Position numbers and translations under genes: made by a program. Positions 18,601 through 27,600 of a stretch of 36,620 nucleotides of DNA are shown here, piece by piece. Source of the stretch: a virus; IMG/VR virus record IMGVR_UViG_3300022935_000057, positions 1 to 36,620 of that record, one strand, 5' to 3'. The number at the start of each line of letters is the position of its first letter. Position 1 is the first letter of the stretch. The notes beneath the pieces are model-generated. The model was not told where the DNA came from. It worked only from the letters and a program-made list of their open reading frames with translations, and searched no databases.

Positions 18601-21600
18601 CAATGTGTGCCCAAAATCCCCATTTCGTTTGCAAGGAATTCAAAGTTATCAAACATATTATCTCTATTAATTTCCAAATCTGGTCTTCTATCAACTTCTC
18701 TCCAATCATCTGAACTTGGAGATAAAATTAGATTGCCCTTATACATTGCCTCTGCAAATGGATTTGGATTTACATATTTTGACGAAACTGTATTTTGGGC
18801 GACTACACTTTGACCAGCGAAAGGTAGATAAATTTGTCCATTGTGCATTTCATAATTATTAGAAACAACATCTGTCAAAACCATATTGACATTTCTTTCA
18901 TCACCCTTTGGTCTCATAAGACGTTTTTTACCATCAACTGCAATAGAGTAATTGGGATCGAAAACATCACCAATGCCATGACCTACAAACGGCTCAACAA
19001 TAAATCCATTTTTAAATCTGTCTAAACCATTTTCATCCAAAATAACTAGATCTTTTGTTTCTTTTTCGAGCAAAGAAAGTGTAGTGTAGTATTCTAATGT
19101 GTTAATTCTTTTTTCAAGTTTTCCGATATCTCGCATCGTGTATCGTTTATTTTCAACTTTTTCTATGATAATATCTTTTGGACTTAAAGTGAATGGTCTG
19201 TTTGACAATTTAAATAAAACCATACCTTCACTTGGGTCTTTTGGATATTGCGGACTCATAGAAGAAGCACCATAAATAACTTCAAATTGACCGTTCTTGG
19301 TCAATATTACTTTATCTTTCCTTGGCAGATATTGACGATAATCAGTAATAACTGTCGTTTCATTTATAGGAAAATATACGTTATTTGCTGTTTCTCCAAC
19401 TTTCAAAAAAACTTTATCAGGGTTAGTTGTGGCTGTAACAGCGGGTCTAAAATCAAGAACATCTGTTAAAAAATTACCTTCAAATTTTGGAATGCTTCTA
19501 TAATCAACATTTCCATATGAGTTTACAGAAGCATAATCTCCTGAACTATGTGAAAAATAATCATAAACAACTACAGGTCTACCAGCACAAATAGTTTCTC
19601 TTGGTTTCAGTCTGGCCTGCCCAAGTTTAAGTACGCCTGGTCTCTGTCCATTATCAAAATCGTAACTATCGGTGATGTCTAAAATTTTTGCCGGTTGTGA
19701 AATGCCGTTTCCAAAATTATATCCATGCGCCTGCGCTGGTGTATTTGGGATAGGAGTTCCTGCCGCAATAGCTATATTGTATTCTTTTGCAAACGGCGCA
19801 TCTGGATAAAGAGCAGGATCGAGGTTATACGGATTTGTAACACCAGTTGCCTCGTAGTAACTCCAAGCCTTATAGGCAAACTCAAAGTCTTCCTTAGTCA
19901 TATCACTAATATATTTTACCGTTCCAAAAATATCTGTTTGAAAGACCACATTCCAAGGATGGCATGTATCATAAATTGCGTGTAATTTAGAAATATCTGA
20001 ATTTTTTAGTTGTAGATAATCTAAACTATAAGAAACTGAATTGGCATCACTAAACGTGCCGTTAAAAGAATTACCCAAGGTTCCTATGGCGTCACCTTCC
20101 GCCCCAAACTTATCATCAGTTTCCATAATGGTGGGTGTTATTGTCTCTGGATTTGTCGGTTTAGTTAAATCTGCGCCCGAAGAAGAATCTAACAAACTAT
20201 ACGGTAAGTCAACTTGTCCCAACACCAAAGTTTTAGTTTTTTCTTGTGGGACACTAATCACTGTTGGTGCTAGGAGAACAATTTGCGAAATGCCGAGCGG
20301 GATTTGCTCTATAGTTATCTCTCTATTTCCTACAGCACTATTAAAACTAACCTCAATATTTCCAGCAAACTCAGTATCACTTAATTTGGGTTGGTTGTCT
20401 ATAATTTCACCATATGTGGGAGTTGCACCACCACTGGTTTTTGTGTAAATTTGGTATCCATCATTAGAATCACTCCAAATTGGGTAAAAAGATTCATTCA
20501 AATTTGAAGTTACAATAGTTGCCGCCTGATTAGTAACTGAAGCTGTGTATTCTTTCAATAACGTATATGTTGTGTCATTTGTAATTGAACCAGTCTGTTC
20601 ATCAACATTTCTCAAAGAACTCACAAATTTACTTCCAGTTTTTACTATGTTAGAACCACCAGTTTCAAATACATTTTGGTGACTATAAATTTGAGCGGTA
20701 AGTGATAATTCTGATCTTACTTCATCCTCAAACGCAATTCTTTCATTCGATGTCAGAATGCTATTAAAACCAGCATTTGTTCCGACTGTATTACCATATC
20801 CTAGAGTCTTTACCAGAATATTGTTGTCTTCAGATGTATGATATACAATACCCAAAGAAGCTGGTAATGACGAACTTGGTGGACGATCTTTGCTCTTTAT
20901 AATTTTTTTATCAATGCCACTAACGACTGCACTTGCATTATATAATTTATATTGACTTAGAACTGACCCAGTGAAATTAGGTTTTAAGTTAGAAGTATTG
21001 CCTGACGATTGTGAAATATACTCTGTGCCCGCGATACCACGAACATCTTCCCAAGAATATCTGTCCTTTTTAAGTCCAGTGTATGCATCTACATATTCTG
21101 GAGTTCTGAATTCTACATCATACAAATAAACTTTGTAAATTAAATTTGTTCCCTGAGGAAGTGAACCGGGCGATGTGATCGTACCTGATGTAGCAAACAA
21201 AGATTTTTCATAATCATTTTCAAAATCGCCTGCATAATATTCAATAGATTTTATTTTTGCGGTCCCTACAACATCAATTTGATGTATATTCGCAGTTGTA
21301 ATTGCATTAGTATCTGGCCATAGTTCTGATGTTGTATCTGAGGTTGTTACAAATCCGTTAGTTGTAGTATTATAGTAGTAAGTATTGCCTTGATACCAAG
21401 TGGTGTTTACAAGAATTGCTCTATCATTTATTTTTGGCAAAGACATCAAATCACTAACATAAATGTAATTGCCTAAATTTACAGGCAGTCTCACATTATT
21501 TTCTTGTTTTTCATCAAGTGCTCTTTTATAATTAATATGAGTTTTGCCAATTGTGTTAATTCTATATCCTTGCACATAAGCTTTACCACTGTCAATACCT

Positions 21601-22898
21601 AAATCCATATTTGCCCTAAGCGCGTCCAAAAGGTTTTGATGTGTTCTGCCAGGATAATATTTAGTTCCAGTTGTATCTAATCCTTGATCTGGATATGCAG
21701 TTAAATCTGTATTTGTGATTACATGTGCGTAACCTTCTTTTGTGACTGAATTAACCATTCCAGTGTAATCGGCAAAATTATTTCTTGCATATTCTTTGGC
21801 GTCAAGTTCAGTCGCAAATTCATATGATGCCATAGTTTTGACGCCACGATTGCCATTTTCATTAAAAAGATTTTTAACTTCTAATTGAAACGGTTTTACA
21901 GTATAATTTCCAGATTCCTCAAAAGTTCTTCTTGCCAAAGTATCTTCTATTACAGAATATTCAGTAGAGTTTGTAAAACTTTTTAAAACCCCATTTTTCA
22001 ATTCAATTAACAAAACAAAATTAGAAGTATCTTTTGAATCGATAGCTCTTTTTACCAAATTCAAACGCATACGATATCTATCTGCACCGGGCGCCTGAAA
22101 GTTTGTAGTACCTTGTGCATTATCAAGTAAAGAATTGTCCGTACTCGAAGTAATAATATCTTCGATAACTTCCAAACCTACTTTATATGTTGACAAATTA
22201 GTGTATTTATCAAGTGCAATTGTTTGTGCAGCAACTATAGTCATAAATCCTTGAACATAATATATACCATCTTCGATTAGTGCCAAACAACCAAGACCAG
22301 TAGGTCTTTCTGAAAGTGGCCTTACTTGACATTCATAGGTACTCTTATTTGGTTCAATTACTGTTTTGATAACCTCACCAGGCAAAAATTTACTATTGGA
22401 ACCAATCTCTAAATTAAATGCTGCGAGTGCTTCTGCTTGAGTTGTGTATGTGGTTCCGCCATCTGAAATTGCAGTAAAATTTGTTGATGATACATCACTA
22501 ACTCCAGATTGATATTTCAAATAAAGCGTATCAGGATCATCACTTGATGTGGTGCCTGTTTTACTTTCGGCATGAACAACTAATGCGCGAATTCCTGTTG
22601 TTCCACCAACAACAGTTCTGCCCACAAAGTCCTGTGGGGTGTTGTAACTGTTTGCACTATTAAAATCTATTTTAATAAAATCTGCTGCCAAGTCCACTGA
22701 TGGTGCGCCAGGGACAACCATCGCACCTTCCTTGAAAAAATGATTTGCCATTTTACTGACTTGATTCTGCAAAATGGTCTGTGTCTGAGTCAATTCTCTT
22801 GCTTGCACAGAATGTCCAGGCCTAAACAGAATTCTTAAATAACTTTTTTCTATATCGTAATCGTCATAATATGGAGTTATGTTGAAATTGGTTGCCAT
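15684..22898 (-). CDS. Giant DUF4815-type virion structural protein (2404 aa)
   Basis: This is the largest gene of the window. The N-terminus (residues 9-65: ITPYYDDYDIEKSYLRILF, RPGHSVQARELTQTQTILQN, HFFKEGAMVVPG) is the hallmark of DUF4815 proteins of marine T4-like phages. Around residues 1766-1800 there is a tandem SDGRG repeat, an Ala run and a Phe run leading into DPIAQTFELD, a motif typical of these proteins. The C-terminal 250 residues (DIDSAYVLVNYRYDIICPQ; AKYITREIKLANPATSINMR; KPVDTDIDFYYKIKT) are probably beta-rich. Position after gp8 fits a peripheral baseplate or fibre-network protein; that role is inferred. It follows gp8 by 36 bases with only a modest ribosome-binding site (AAGAGAAGAA) and no exact late box, so it is probably read from the gp8 promoter. 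Confidence 0.92.
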   Translation of the reverse strand: MATNFNITPYYDDYDIEKSYLRILFRPGHSVQARELTQTQTILQNQVSKMANHFFKEGAMVVPGAPSVDLAADFIKIDFNSANSYNTPQDFVGRTVVGGTTGIRALVVHAESKTGTTSSDDPDTLYLKYQSGVSDVSSTNFTAISDGGTTYTTQAEALAAFNLEIGSNSKFLPGEVIKTVIEPNKSTYECQVRPLSERPTGLGCLALIEDGIYYVQGFMTIVAAQTIALDKYTNLSTYKVGLEVIEDIITSSTDNSLLDNAQGTTNFQAPGADRYRMRLNLVKRAIDSKDTSNFVLLIELKNGVLKSFTNSTEYSVIEDTLARRTFEESGNYTVKPFQLEVKNLFNENGNRGVKTMASYEFATELDAKEYARNNFADYTGMVNSVTKEGYAHVITNTDLTAYPDQGLDTTGTKYYPGRTHQNLLDALRANMDLGIDSGKAYVQGYRINTIGKTHINYKRALDEKQENNVRLPVNLGNYIYVSDLMSLPKINDRAILVNTTWYQGNTYYYNTTTNGFVTTSDTTSELWPDTNAITTANIHQIDVVGTAKIKSIEYYAGDFENDYEKSLFATSGTITSPGSLPQGTNLIYKVYLYDVEFRTPEYVDAYTGLKKDRYSWEDVRGIAGTEYISQSSGNTSNLKPNFTGSVLSQYKLYNASAVVSGIDKKIIKSKDRPPSSSLPASLGIVYHTSEDNNILVKTLGYGNTVGTNAGFNSILTSNERIAFEDEVRSELSLTAQIYSHQNVFETGGSNIVKTGSKFVSSLRNVDEQTGSITNDTTYTLLKEYTASVTNQAATIVTSNLNESFYPIWSDSNDGYQIYTKTSGGATPTYGEIIDNQPKLSDTEFAGNIEVSFNSAVGNREITIEQIPLGISQIVLLAPTVISVPQEKTKTLVLGQVDLPYSLLDSSSGADLTKPTNPETITPTIMETDDKFGAEGDAIGTLGNSFNGTFSDANSVSYSLDYLQLKNSDISKLHAIYDTCHPWNVVFQTDIFGTVKYISDMTKEDFEFAYKAWSYYEATGVTNPYNLDPALYPDAPFAKEYNIAIAAGTPIPNTPAQAHGYNFGNGISQPAKILDITDSYDFDNGQRPGVLKLGQARLKPRETICAGRPVVVYDYFSHSSGDYASVNSYGNVDYRSIPKFEGNFLTDVLDFRPAVTATTNPDKVFLKVGETANNVYFPINETTVITDYRQYLPRKDKVILTKNGQFEVIYGASSMSPQYPKDPSEGMVLFKLSNRPFTLSPKDIIIEKVENKRYTMRDIGKLEKRINTLEYYTTLSLLEKETKDLVILDENGLDRFKNGFIVEPFVGHGIGDVFDPNYSIAVDGKKRLMRPKGDERNVNMVLTDVVSNNYEMHNGQIYLPFAGQSVVAQNTVSSKYVNPNPFAEAMYKGNLILSPSSDDWREVDRRPDLEINRDNMFDNFEFLANEMGILGTHWNSWQTTNVGEEIVSRVENERDENWNTLTWEDSVTESFNILTDQERTGRRVDLNSSIVTDSFGDRMISTEIIPFMREKRIFFTGSGMKETTKLYATFDGIDVSEFCTPIDEVVVDSLGQTALEILGQGVTDSRPNGMLFDFINRQLGVARLVGLTSGAERIVYGVEYVSTNSLRFFTTRTDEPLEGIDFQGTDPNAGEPMQLTIRGGEGSVLQGDLSMPVGRFLSEFDSATLRTNSNGVIRGFFDLPSSDNIRFRVGEKEFRLSDQPTPNSTDVGTEASAMFAASGFIDTKQETFVNTRVPNFTNTALSDNRTLIENDTRRVITGNGTLPAPVQETDSGSDGRGSDGRGALAAAATFFFFFDPIAQTFELDSTEAAGGCYLSSIDLFFQRIPTKDLTPIRVELRNVVNGYPGQMIIGEAAVLEPAWGVEIDETTGEASYVGQKIFTSADGSVATNFKFPSPVYVEEGTQVCFVVITDSVDYRLHVSRLGEQALDGSGIISKQPNAGVMFKSSNNQAWNAEQNEDIKFTLYRQEFDNSRPSEVYFVNSPKDDNSKIVQKVKLGKRSIETTKDSTLVKIHCPNHGIVDEVNYTNNFYVGIDGLLSTTIYGGTTDTGATSGIRGGKINGFHKVVAFDVDSFTIDINNQKQSTIQDHTNNLTSTDPAVLATQFGGSTQTYSRAPSDFVKTLWPLPGSSETASSSGRFDAVVDPYRTDIDSAYVLVNYRYDIICPQLTTTTYPNTSIRYQMKTTSGGSLGQTIYTPGVKDLLYRDFEPNENTFFKTPRLVSNSINEDWFAGQSNNVDRKSLVYKITLNSDVSHLSPMLDLQRVSATLISNRINNPLVVSNTPEEDLETSAQGGAGLAKYITREIKLANPATSINMRVAVSKPVDTDIDFYYKIKTSEGDIYREMPYVEFTKPQGFSNPTPDGSFIDYEFDVQNLEEFVSLGVKIVLKSNNTAVVPKVTDLRIIALAK
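17557..17586 (-). repeat. 15-bp tandem repeat, two copies
   Basis: Two perfect adjacent copies of CCTCTGCCATCAGAG (plus-strand reading) inside the DUF4815-type gene. They encode the peptide repeat SDGRGSDGRG just before an Ala run and a Phe run. It looks like a flexible linker that can grow or shrink by whole repeat units. Confidence 0.9.
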
Positions 22899-22934
22899 GT
22901 TATTTCTTCTCTTTTAATATTTTTTTTATTCAAA

Positions 22935-24608
22935 TTAGAATTCAAATACAACTTTAATATCTTCGATTTGATCTACTGCCCGTGTGATTGGATGTCTATT
23001 TTCTACATATAAAACTTTTCCAGAACCACCTACAATATTAAATTGAGTATCACCATCGTTATATTCACTATTGGCAGGACCTCTGTATGTAGTTTGGGAT
23101 GCAAGTTTGTTTGTATAAACATCCACTGGATCAGCAATAATACTTACCTGTCTAAATGCGGAAGTAGAACCAGTTACAGGGAAAACTGATTTTGTTACCG
23201 AATTTCTTGTGTCTGGTTCATCATATTCCAGTTTGACTGCGACCATTGCATAGTAACCATTCAATTCTTCTACTGGATTATGACCATGACCAACTTCTGG
23301 TGAAATTTGTGGTTCAACTTTCGCAGAAGATACACTAGTTGGGTCGACTGTACCACGAACTTCGGCAGTAGCGTATGTATATCCACTACCAATATTAGTA
23401 ATAATAATTTCAGAAACTTGATCTCCGGTCAAATGTGCATAAGCAGAAAATCCTGTTCCATCGCCGGTTGTAAGAACGACATTTGGCGCTATACTTACTA
23501 CGCCAGTGCCATCGCCCTCTCCAGCTGCAAAGGCACTTTCGATAGTTACGGTAGCTGTGTTTGTGTTTGAATCAAAAGACCAACCTGTAATTTTTCTTTG
23601 ATTTGCAGTAGCAGCACCATCTTTCAGATAAACTAATGCATAATCTGTGTAATCACTAGCTGCAGCTGCGATATTTGCACCACCAGTTATTCCCAATGAT
23701 ATTGTAGTTGTGCCTTCGCCTGGAGTAGTAGAAGATTCTACAATCATTGCATTGTAACCACTACCACCGGCATGGCCGCTATTATCGTTGTCGTCGACAA
23801 TATCAATCCACTCAATTGCGCCTGGAGATGCAGCTGCGTTTTGTTGGACTTGCCACTGTACATAGTCGGCAGAAGAAGTATCGGATGGAATTGAAGTGAT
23901 ATATTTTACTGGAAAATAATCTTTCGTTAGAAATTTTAATGCTTGATCTAATTTAATTGAATACATATATTTCCAAACATATCCATCGGTTGTGTGAATT
24001 AATGCGTTGCTTGTGCCTGTAGGTTTGACCGTAGATGCAGTTGGTTGCACACCTTGTGACGAATTAAGATATCTTTTGTTATTAATAACTTTATAGACAT
24101 TATACTGATTGTTTGCTTCCGTCAAAACATATGAATTTGGTATCACTTCTTCACTACTTTTATAATTATACATTGTATATTGTGTATTAGTAGTCCAATT
24201 GATTCTTGGAACTGCTAGGGTAATTGTGTCAGCATTAACTTTTTTCACAGCTGTAAGTGCGTTCTTTGCGGAATTTCTTCCAGAGATAGAATCTTCTGGA
24301 GTTGGCGGCAAATTATCATCCTCCCAAGATGTGTGTTTACCAATTCCCAAGAACAAATTATTAAAAATAGATTTGTTGTAAAATGCCCAGTTAACACCAC
24401 CATCACTGACAACACCAGTTACGTGAGTTGGTGCATTTGGTCCTGCTGTACCATCCGATACTGCAACATATAAATTTGATGCATTAAGAACTACTTGTCC
24501 TTCAGTATATGCTTCTCCAGTTGACCATAATGCAGTTTGTTCATTTACGGCCTCAATAAACTGTTGAGCATTAAAAATTCTAAGTTTATTGGTAATTATT
24601 GCTGACAT
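22935..24608 (-). CDS. gp8: Baseplate wedge protein gp8 with inserted modules (557 aa)
   Basis: The ends match T4 gp8: the start AIITNKLRIFNAQQFIEAVN and NNLFLGIGKHTSW (83-95), the middle HTTDGYVWKYMYSI (T4 DGYVWEYLFEI), and the end 'RQVSIIADPVDVYTN...VLYVENRHPITRAVDQIEDIKVVFEF'-type pattern (T4 'RQISIITNP...IYMENRPPIIMAMDQTEEINILFTF', quoted in pieces). gp8 is a dimeric wedge component that joins gp10-gp7 and gp6. The protein is longer than T4 gp8 (334 aa) because of two insertions: residues about 25-78, resembling a carbohydrate-binding module of the CBM5/12 style (LWSTGEAYTEGQVVLNASNL), and about 265-450, Gly-rich with GSGYTYATAEV. An exact late promoter lies upstream at 24649-24656, and AAGGG precedes the ATG. 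Confidence 0.93.
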   Translation of the reverse strand: MSAIITNKLRIFNAQQFIEAVNEQTALWSTGEAYTEGQVVLNASNLYVAVSDGTAGPNAPTHVTGVVSDGGVNWAFYNKSIFNNLFLGIGKHTSWEDDNLPPTPEDSISGRNSAKNALTAVKKVNADTITLAVPRINWTTNTQYTMYNYKSSEEVIPNSYVLTEANNQYNVYKVINNKRYLNSSQGVQPTASTVKPTGTSNALIHTTDGYVWKYMYSIKLDQALKFLTKDYFPVKYITSIPSDTSSADYVQWQVQQNAAASPGAIEWIDIVDDNDNSGHAGGSGYNAMIVESSTTPGEGTTTISLGITGGANIAAAASDYTDYALVYLKDGAATANQRKITGWSFDSNTNTATVTIESAFAAGEGDGTGVVSIAPNVVLTTGDGTGFSAYAHLTGDQVSEIIITNIGSGYTYATAEVRGTVDPTSVSSAKVEPQISPEVGHGHNPVEELNGYYAMVAVKLEYDEPDTRNSVTKSVFPVTGSTSAFRQVSIIADPVDVYTNKLASQTTYRGPANSEYNDGDTQFNIVGGSGKVLYVENRHPITRAVDQIEDIKVVFEF

Positions 24609-24648
24609 GACGTTACCCTTTGTCGGTTGTGTATTAATTTGTTTCTTT

Positions 24649-24656
24649 TATTTATA
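24649..24656 (-). promoter_or_regulatory. T4-type late promoter (-10 box TATAAATA)
   Basis: Exact TATAAATA on the minus strand in the 62-base gap before gp8. A start site about six bases downstream gives a leader of about 35 bases containing AAGGG. It probably also drives the giant DUF4815-type gene. Confidence 0.65.
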
Positions 24657-24670
24657 ATATTTTTTATCGC

Positions 24671-27600
24671 CTAAATTTGTTCAAGAGAATTTAACTCATT
24701 CCAAGTAGTAGGAGCACTGGAATATGCCGTTGTAATAGATTCGTGAGCTATGTTGGTTTTAATGTTTGATTTATTTTCAATATTTTCGATTGTTTCTAAA
24801 TACAACTCATTATCGATGCTCTGTGGAGTTTGATTGAATTTCATTCTCTCCACAGAATTATAATTCATACCACTATTTAATCTATTGTTAGGGTCTTTTG
24901 GTGTAGTTACTCGCATAATTTTTGGATAAACATTAATCTCAGAATCTAAGTTTATATTTTGACCACGATCGTATGAATCTACAATCTGGCCCCAAATCAT
25001 TTCATAGAATTCGTGCGACTCTAGACTTGAATATGGATTTCTAGATGTTACATAACCATATTCTTCTTCACCATTTGGGTTTTGTTGAACTCTCACAATA
25101 CCAGCAAGAGTTTTCTTTTGTGGGTGTAATTCTGCCTCATCTTCACTACTAAATCTATATCTGACTAATTTTTCGAAAGGAATTTCTCTGTCAAATCTGA
25201 ATTTAATTCTATCCAAACTTCTATACTGATTACTCAATGATGGAACTTCTTCACCAATAGAATCTATCATAATTACGAATTTTTCATCTCTTGGATCCGC
25301 ACCATCTCTAATCGCACCAACCCAATATCTATTGACTCTTTCAACATTTCCCCTAAAAACCTTGTCCCATCTAAATTCGACTTTATCGCCAGGGGTCGCA
25401 CTCAGAGAACATACACCAAAACTTGTTAAATGTGTAACTTCAAATTCTACATATAAATCATTTTCGTAATGTGTGGTGTCAATCACTTTGAATTTTGCAA
25501 ATGGTCTAGTTGTTTCATCTGTAATATCTATATCATAAATTGTGAAGTTTCTCTGTACAGTATTTTCTGTATAAAATTTAGTCAAGTCAAGTCCATTTTC
25601 ATCTCTTACATTTACAAGGACATATTTTATTTCACTCCAATTTGATGCTGTTGGAATTGGATCTCTATTAACATCTAAAAGTTTATATCTACCATCTCCA
25701 GTATCAACTGTTTGTCCCACAGGCGTGTCGTCACCTACACCAGACATTGGGCCCCCTGTTTGATAATTATCGTATACAAAGGTATATCCATGAGAAAGAA
25801 GATCATTAACATTAATAGGCGTCGAGTCTGAGCCTGTCCATCTACCCAAACCATCCATGTTTTTAACACTAACGTCTGCATTTTTTACAATTTCAAACAA
25901 AAACTGCAAATACAGACTTTGTAGCTTTTTAGGTTCGGGGTTTGATATAAGATTCACCTCACCAAACATCATTAACCCTGATGGGTGCAACAATTTCTTT
26001 ACGATATAACGCCACTGATCGATATTTCTGGAAGTTCTCAATACATAAGAATAATCCTGCCACAAGTAACCATCTTGAATTCTGTTTTCGTCAGACAAAA
26101 ATCCTTTGTCGTTAAAAAAGAATCCATCTCTTTTTAGCAAAGGTCCCAAAATTGGAGTAATTTGCGCGTTACCGTCGCCCAAGGTTGATAAATCTATAGT
26201 GGGCGCAACGGTATATCCAACCCCAAAACCATCAGAAGCAGAATCTGGAGAATTTGTAATTTTAATTTCTGATATAGAACCAATATTACTACCTTTGGGT
26301 TGAAGTATTGCGTTCGTTCCAATAGAATTGTATCCAGATGTAGAATTTGATATCGATGCAAATGGAAATTTTTCATAACCATCACCACCACTATAGACAT
26401 CAATCTTTACTATTGGCCCATGTGGATGATTGATAAAATCCATTTTTACAGTCCAATTATCAGGTACAATAAATGGTTCGGCTGCCAATCCATACTGCGC
26501 GATCTGACTTGAAATTGTTGATGCAAAACTACTGTTGTCTGTCCAATTGTTTACATCAGGTTCTGATGTTAACTTAAATATTACTAATCTGTCATTAACT
26601 ACGTCAAAATAATACTGAGCTGGCCGATTAGTTTCTTTTGTAATATGATATGCACTATAAAAGTTTTGAATTGGATCTAATTCCCAAGATTTAATATATG
26701 TAGTACCAGAAGAAGTATATTCTGTATATCTTTCATCAGAAGTTACTCTAAAAGAACTATAATGGCCTAAATTATAATCGTAATAAGAACCAGACGGACT
26801 TAAAGAACTACCAAGGGTAACTAGATAAGAGTCGAGAGATTCAAACATTGCAGTATATGCATCTTCGCCATTCAATCCATTAAACAAAATATTTGACCAA
26901 GTGGATGCATCTTGACTATGACATGCGTATCCCCATTGTGATGAACCACTAAACAAACTGGCCCAAGAATAACCATCATCAACCAATTCCGAAAGACTGA
27001 ATGTAAATTCAGTATTTACATCTATGTTACTATTATCAGTTTCTACTGAAGTTGTAAATTGAGAAACCGAGGTAGTAAATGTGTCTCCATTTCTTATTGC
27101 TCTTAGTCTACTATAAAGTCCTGCCCAACCTCCAGACTGCGCGGGCGCAAGAGAATTACCATTAAACACCACCACTTGATCCGCCTGCAAATAGTTATAG
27201 ACAACTTGATATCCCCCCGTATTCAACATACCACCTTGAGCTCTTAGTAGAGATAATGTATGTTCTTTACCATCATCATCAATTACAAACGCAATAACTA
27301 AACCAATAGTATCATCGTCCGTAGAGGTTGAAGAAATTGTAGCAGAAAAATCGTATTCAGAAAACTTTTCAGATTCTAATGAATAAAAACCAACATATGT
27401 GCTTGTGTTTGCTGTACAAACAATTGTATCATTAGCGGAATTATAAACAAAAGCCGTTGTTTCGCCCGCATTTGCTGGATAAGTTCCACTAGAATTGTGC
27501 GAAAATCTATTCCATGTATTAAAAACGGTTTGTCTGGTTGGTGCAGATTGGATAAACCCACCAGCAAGAATTTTTCTTTCACCGTTTATATGCAATTTTA

